64,000 nucleotides of DNA, from contig JABJAL010000072.1 in assembly GCA_018669005.1 (NCBI GenBank), forward strand, positions 324,355 to 388,354, in the 5' to 3' direction. The translations under genes were made by a program, and so were the position numbers. The notes below the pieces were generated by a model. That model was given only the letters and a program-made list of their open reading frames with translations, ran no database searches and was not told the origin of the DNA. The DNA comes from Nitrospinaceae bacterium (lineage in GTDB: Bacteria > UBA8248). Position 1 is the stretch's first letter. The number at the start of each line of letters is the position of its first letter. Of this stretch, positions 62,440-64,000 are shown one piece after another.

Positions 62440-63288
62440 TCAACCTTGCATATGGGCCCGGATATCGTCCCAGGTCGAGAGGCGGCGGTTGCTGTGCTGG
62501 AGTGGGGGCTGCGGGGTCATGATTTCGAGCCAGCGGCAGTGTGTCCCCCGGTTCATGAAAAACCCGTGCGGCGAGCCCACGCCTGACCAGGCAATCGTTC
62601 CCGGCTTGATGACATATTCCTTCCCCTCGGCGGTGAAGGTGCACTCGCCATCAAGAACAAGATAAGCCTCCTCAAAAGAGTGCTCGTGCTCGTTCGTCTG
62701 ACCGCCGTCTGAAAACTCGATCATGAACATATCGAATTGATAGCTGCCGAATTTTTTGTCAATCAACATTTTTTTCGCCCAGCCCCACATGTATTTATCG
62801 ACATTCTGGACAGGAGGAATCTGGTCCCACTCAAAATGCCCGGTCATCCGGCTGGCCGGGTTTAAGGGGTCAAACGAAAGGGGCTCACCCCATTCCGTCC
62901 CTTTGGTGAAAAAGAGGTCCGGCCAACCATCCGCCGGCTTGGGCTGGGGGGCGCATTTCTCGACCCATTTGGCCGGGGCGCCCGAGGTGTTTCTGAAAGC
63001 GTGCTCTGTCCCGATGGGGATGAGGGCATATTCAAATTTGCCGAGGCGGTATACCTGCCCGTCGCGGTTGAGCTCAATTTCACCCTCCAGAACAAAAATG
63101 CCTTTCTCATAAGCGTGAACGCAAGCGTCGATTCGCCCGCCAGGGTTAAGCGCGGCGATGCTGAAGCCGATATGGACCGAGCCCTGCGCGGCCCCGATAA
63201 GATCGGCCCGCTGAAAACCCTCCGAATGCCCCGCGTAGTTCGCGGGTGTCTCGTACAACGAATCGGTGATTTCTCTGAATGAATGCAT
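62440..63288 (-). CDS. Bicupin protein, ureidoglycine-aminohydrolase-like
   Basis: 282 residues with two cupin domains: one near residues 45-105 (PGGRIDACVHAYEKGIFVLEG, with ALIPIGTEHAFRN) and one near 195-260 (TNEHEHSFEEAYLVLDGECTF, with GSPHGFFMN). The second keeps the H-x-H-x4-E pattern and the late His, so it can bind a metal; the first is weaker. The arrangement is like (S)-ureidoglycine aminohydrolase, but the identity is not certain. It is unlike the bicupins at 57-59 kb. Confidence 0.82.
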   Translation of the reverse strand: MHSFREITDSLYETPANYAGHSEGFQRADLIGAAQGSVHIGFSIAALNPGGRIDACVHAYEKGIFVLEGEIELNRDGQVYRLGKFEYALIPIGTEHAFRNTSGAPAKWVEKCAPQPKPADGWPDLFFTKGTEWGEPLSFDPLNPASRMTGHFEWDQIPPVQNVDKYMWGWAKKMLIDKKFGSYQFDMFMIEFSDGGQTNEHEHSFEEAYLVLDGECTFTAEGKEYVIKPGTIAWSGVGSPHGFFMNRGTHCRWLEIMTPQPPLQHSNRRLSTWDDIRAHMQG

Positions 63289-63388
63289 AGTGTCGCTCCT
63301 TTATGAAGTTCGAAATTTGCTTGGGCTCTATTTGATAAGTCTTCCCATTAGGGAAGTATATCCTTGTGCCGAGTTCGTTGAATTCCTC

Positions 63389-63700
63389 TTACGCTATCGG
63401 CGAATAATCGGTTGGCCGCAAGATAACGGTGTCGGTGCGCTGGCTGAGACCTTGGAAGCGACTCATGAGTTTTTTGAATTCTGGATCCGCGACGAGGGAG
63501 CTTTGCGCCTCCTCGTATTGGGCCCAATTCTCAAAGGCTGTGAGCGACACGACCGAGGGCGAGGGTCCGATTTCGGTTTTCCAGTAGCCCACAATCTTGA
63601 TGCCGTGTTTCTCGAAATAAGGAATCGCCTCGCGGCGAAGCTCGTGGAACTCGTTCATCTTGCCCGGCATGACATGGTGTGTTCTAAGCGAGTAAATCAT
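63389..63700 (-). CDS. NIPSNAP family protein
   Basis: 103 residues with the ferredoxin-like alpha/beta pattern of the family: MIYSLRTHHVMPGKMNEFHELRREAIPYFEKHGIKIVGYW at the start and the later ENWAQYEEAQSSLVADPEF. The role of NIPSNAP proteins in bacteria is unclear; some may act as small isomerase-like or binding proteins. It lies between an SDR and a bicupin on the same strand. Confidence 0.85.
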   Translation of the reverse strand: MIYSLRTHHVMPGKMNEFHELRREAIPYFEKHGIKIVGYWKTEIGPSPSVVSLTAFENWAQYEEAQSSLVADPEFKKLMSRFQGLSQRTDTVILRPTDYSPIA

Positions 63701-63747
63701 GGGTGCGTCTCCTGTTGAAATTTCCCGTTGATGTTTGTTTTTGTTCC

Positions 63748-64000
63748 CTAGCTTGAGTACCAGCCGCCGTCCACCATGAGCGAGGCGCCGGTTACGAGGT
63801 TGCTCGCGGCCGAGGCGAGAAAGACGCAGGGGCCCACGAGCTCGCCCATCCGGCCGAAGCGGCCCATTGGCGTTCGCCCGCAGATGGCGTCGTTAATGAC
63901 GGGGTCTTCTTTTAAGGGCTGCGTGAGCGGGGTGTCGATGAAGTTGGGGCAGATGCAGTTGACCTGAATGTTCTCCTTCGCCCAGTCCACCGCGAACGAG
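63748..64000 (-). CDS. SDR family oxidoreductase (C-terminal part, cut by window edge)
   Basis: The last ~84 residues of a short-chain dehydrogenase: DWAKENIQVNCICPNFIDTP (the conserved N-x-I-x-P region after the active-site lysine), then GRFGRMGELVGPCVFLASAASNLVTGASLMVDGGW. The catalytic Tyr-Lys and the cofactor motif lie outside the window. It is the most upstream visible gene of the minus-strand set with NIPSNAP, bicupin and ATP-grasp proteins. Confidence 0.9.
   Translation of the reverse strand, partial: SFAVDWAKENIQVNCICPNFIDTPLTQPLKEDPVINDAICGRTPMGRFGRMGELVGPCVFLASAASNLVTGASLMVDGGWYSS

Overview
The window looks like a stretch of chromosome from an uncultured Gram-negative (diderm) bacterium. 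It encodes a Wza-type export lipoprotein, an outer-membrane beta-barrel, c-type cytochrome and NagZ. Coding density is high, GC is moderately high by eye, and GTG/TTG starts with clear Shine-Dalgarno sequences are common. No marker gene fixes the lineage. The mix (HemQ, SelA/SelB, many acyl-CoA, cupin and PIG-L families) would fit marine or sponge-associated lineages near Nitrospinota, Tectomicrobia or deltaproteobacteria, but this is only a guess.

Layout. (1) 1-12.5 kb is a polysaccharide locus: a heptose-type cytidylyltransferase/kinase, SIS isomerase, two sugar epimerases, two tandem DegT aminotransferases, a methyltransferase and a dehydrogenase. A Wza-like exporter, an alanine-repeat secreted protein and a BBP2-type outer-membrane barrel follow; the barrel carries one in-frame TGA. 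The 9.7-12.8 kb part is visibly AT-richer. (2) 12.8-19.7 kb is an acyl-CoA cluster with several homologues whose usual catalytic residues are changed. (3) 19.8-29.7 kb holds a TusA/YeeE sulfur pair, HemQ with a repeat-expanded SDR, two LmbE/LLM-type genes around two tRNA-Val 3' remnants, a CDF transporter, a YnfA protein and a triheme cytochrome. (4) 30.2-36.5 kb has a cupredoxin and the selenocysteine genes selA and selB with a class V aminotransferase. (5) 36.7-44.9 kb contains a membrane/coiled-coil pair, a zinc-ribbon/OB protein with a histone-H1-like tail, a CoA-transferase, a glutamine-amidotransferase-like hydrolase, a DUF3604 protein, YchF and a receiver domain. (6) 52.0 down to 45.1 kb is a tightly coupled seven-gene operon with an amino-sugar theme (isomerase, AmgK-like kinase, two GNATs, MshA-like glycosyltransferase, PIG-L deacetylase, NagZ). 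(7) 52.3-60.4 kb is a FadR-type regulator with a clear operator, followed by a DddP-like M24 enzyme, an HMG-lyase/homocitrate-synthase-like enzyme, two zinc dehydrogenases around two related bicupins, and a receiver protein. (8) The end has NfuA and a convergent set: SDR (partial), NIPSNAP, bicupin and ATP-grasp.

The strongest candidates for undescribed systems are the amino-sugar operon (45.1-52.0 kb) and the regulated DddP-like/bicupin cluster (52.3-60 kb). Other points of interest are the interrupted beta-barrel, the tRNA remnants with a copied hemQ promoter, and the series of catalytically altered homologues in the acyl-CoA cluster.
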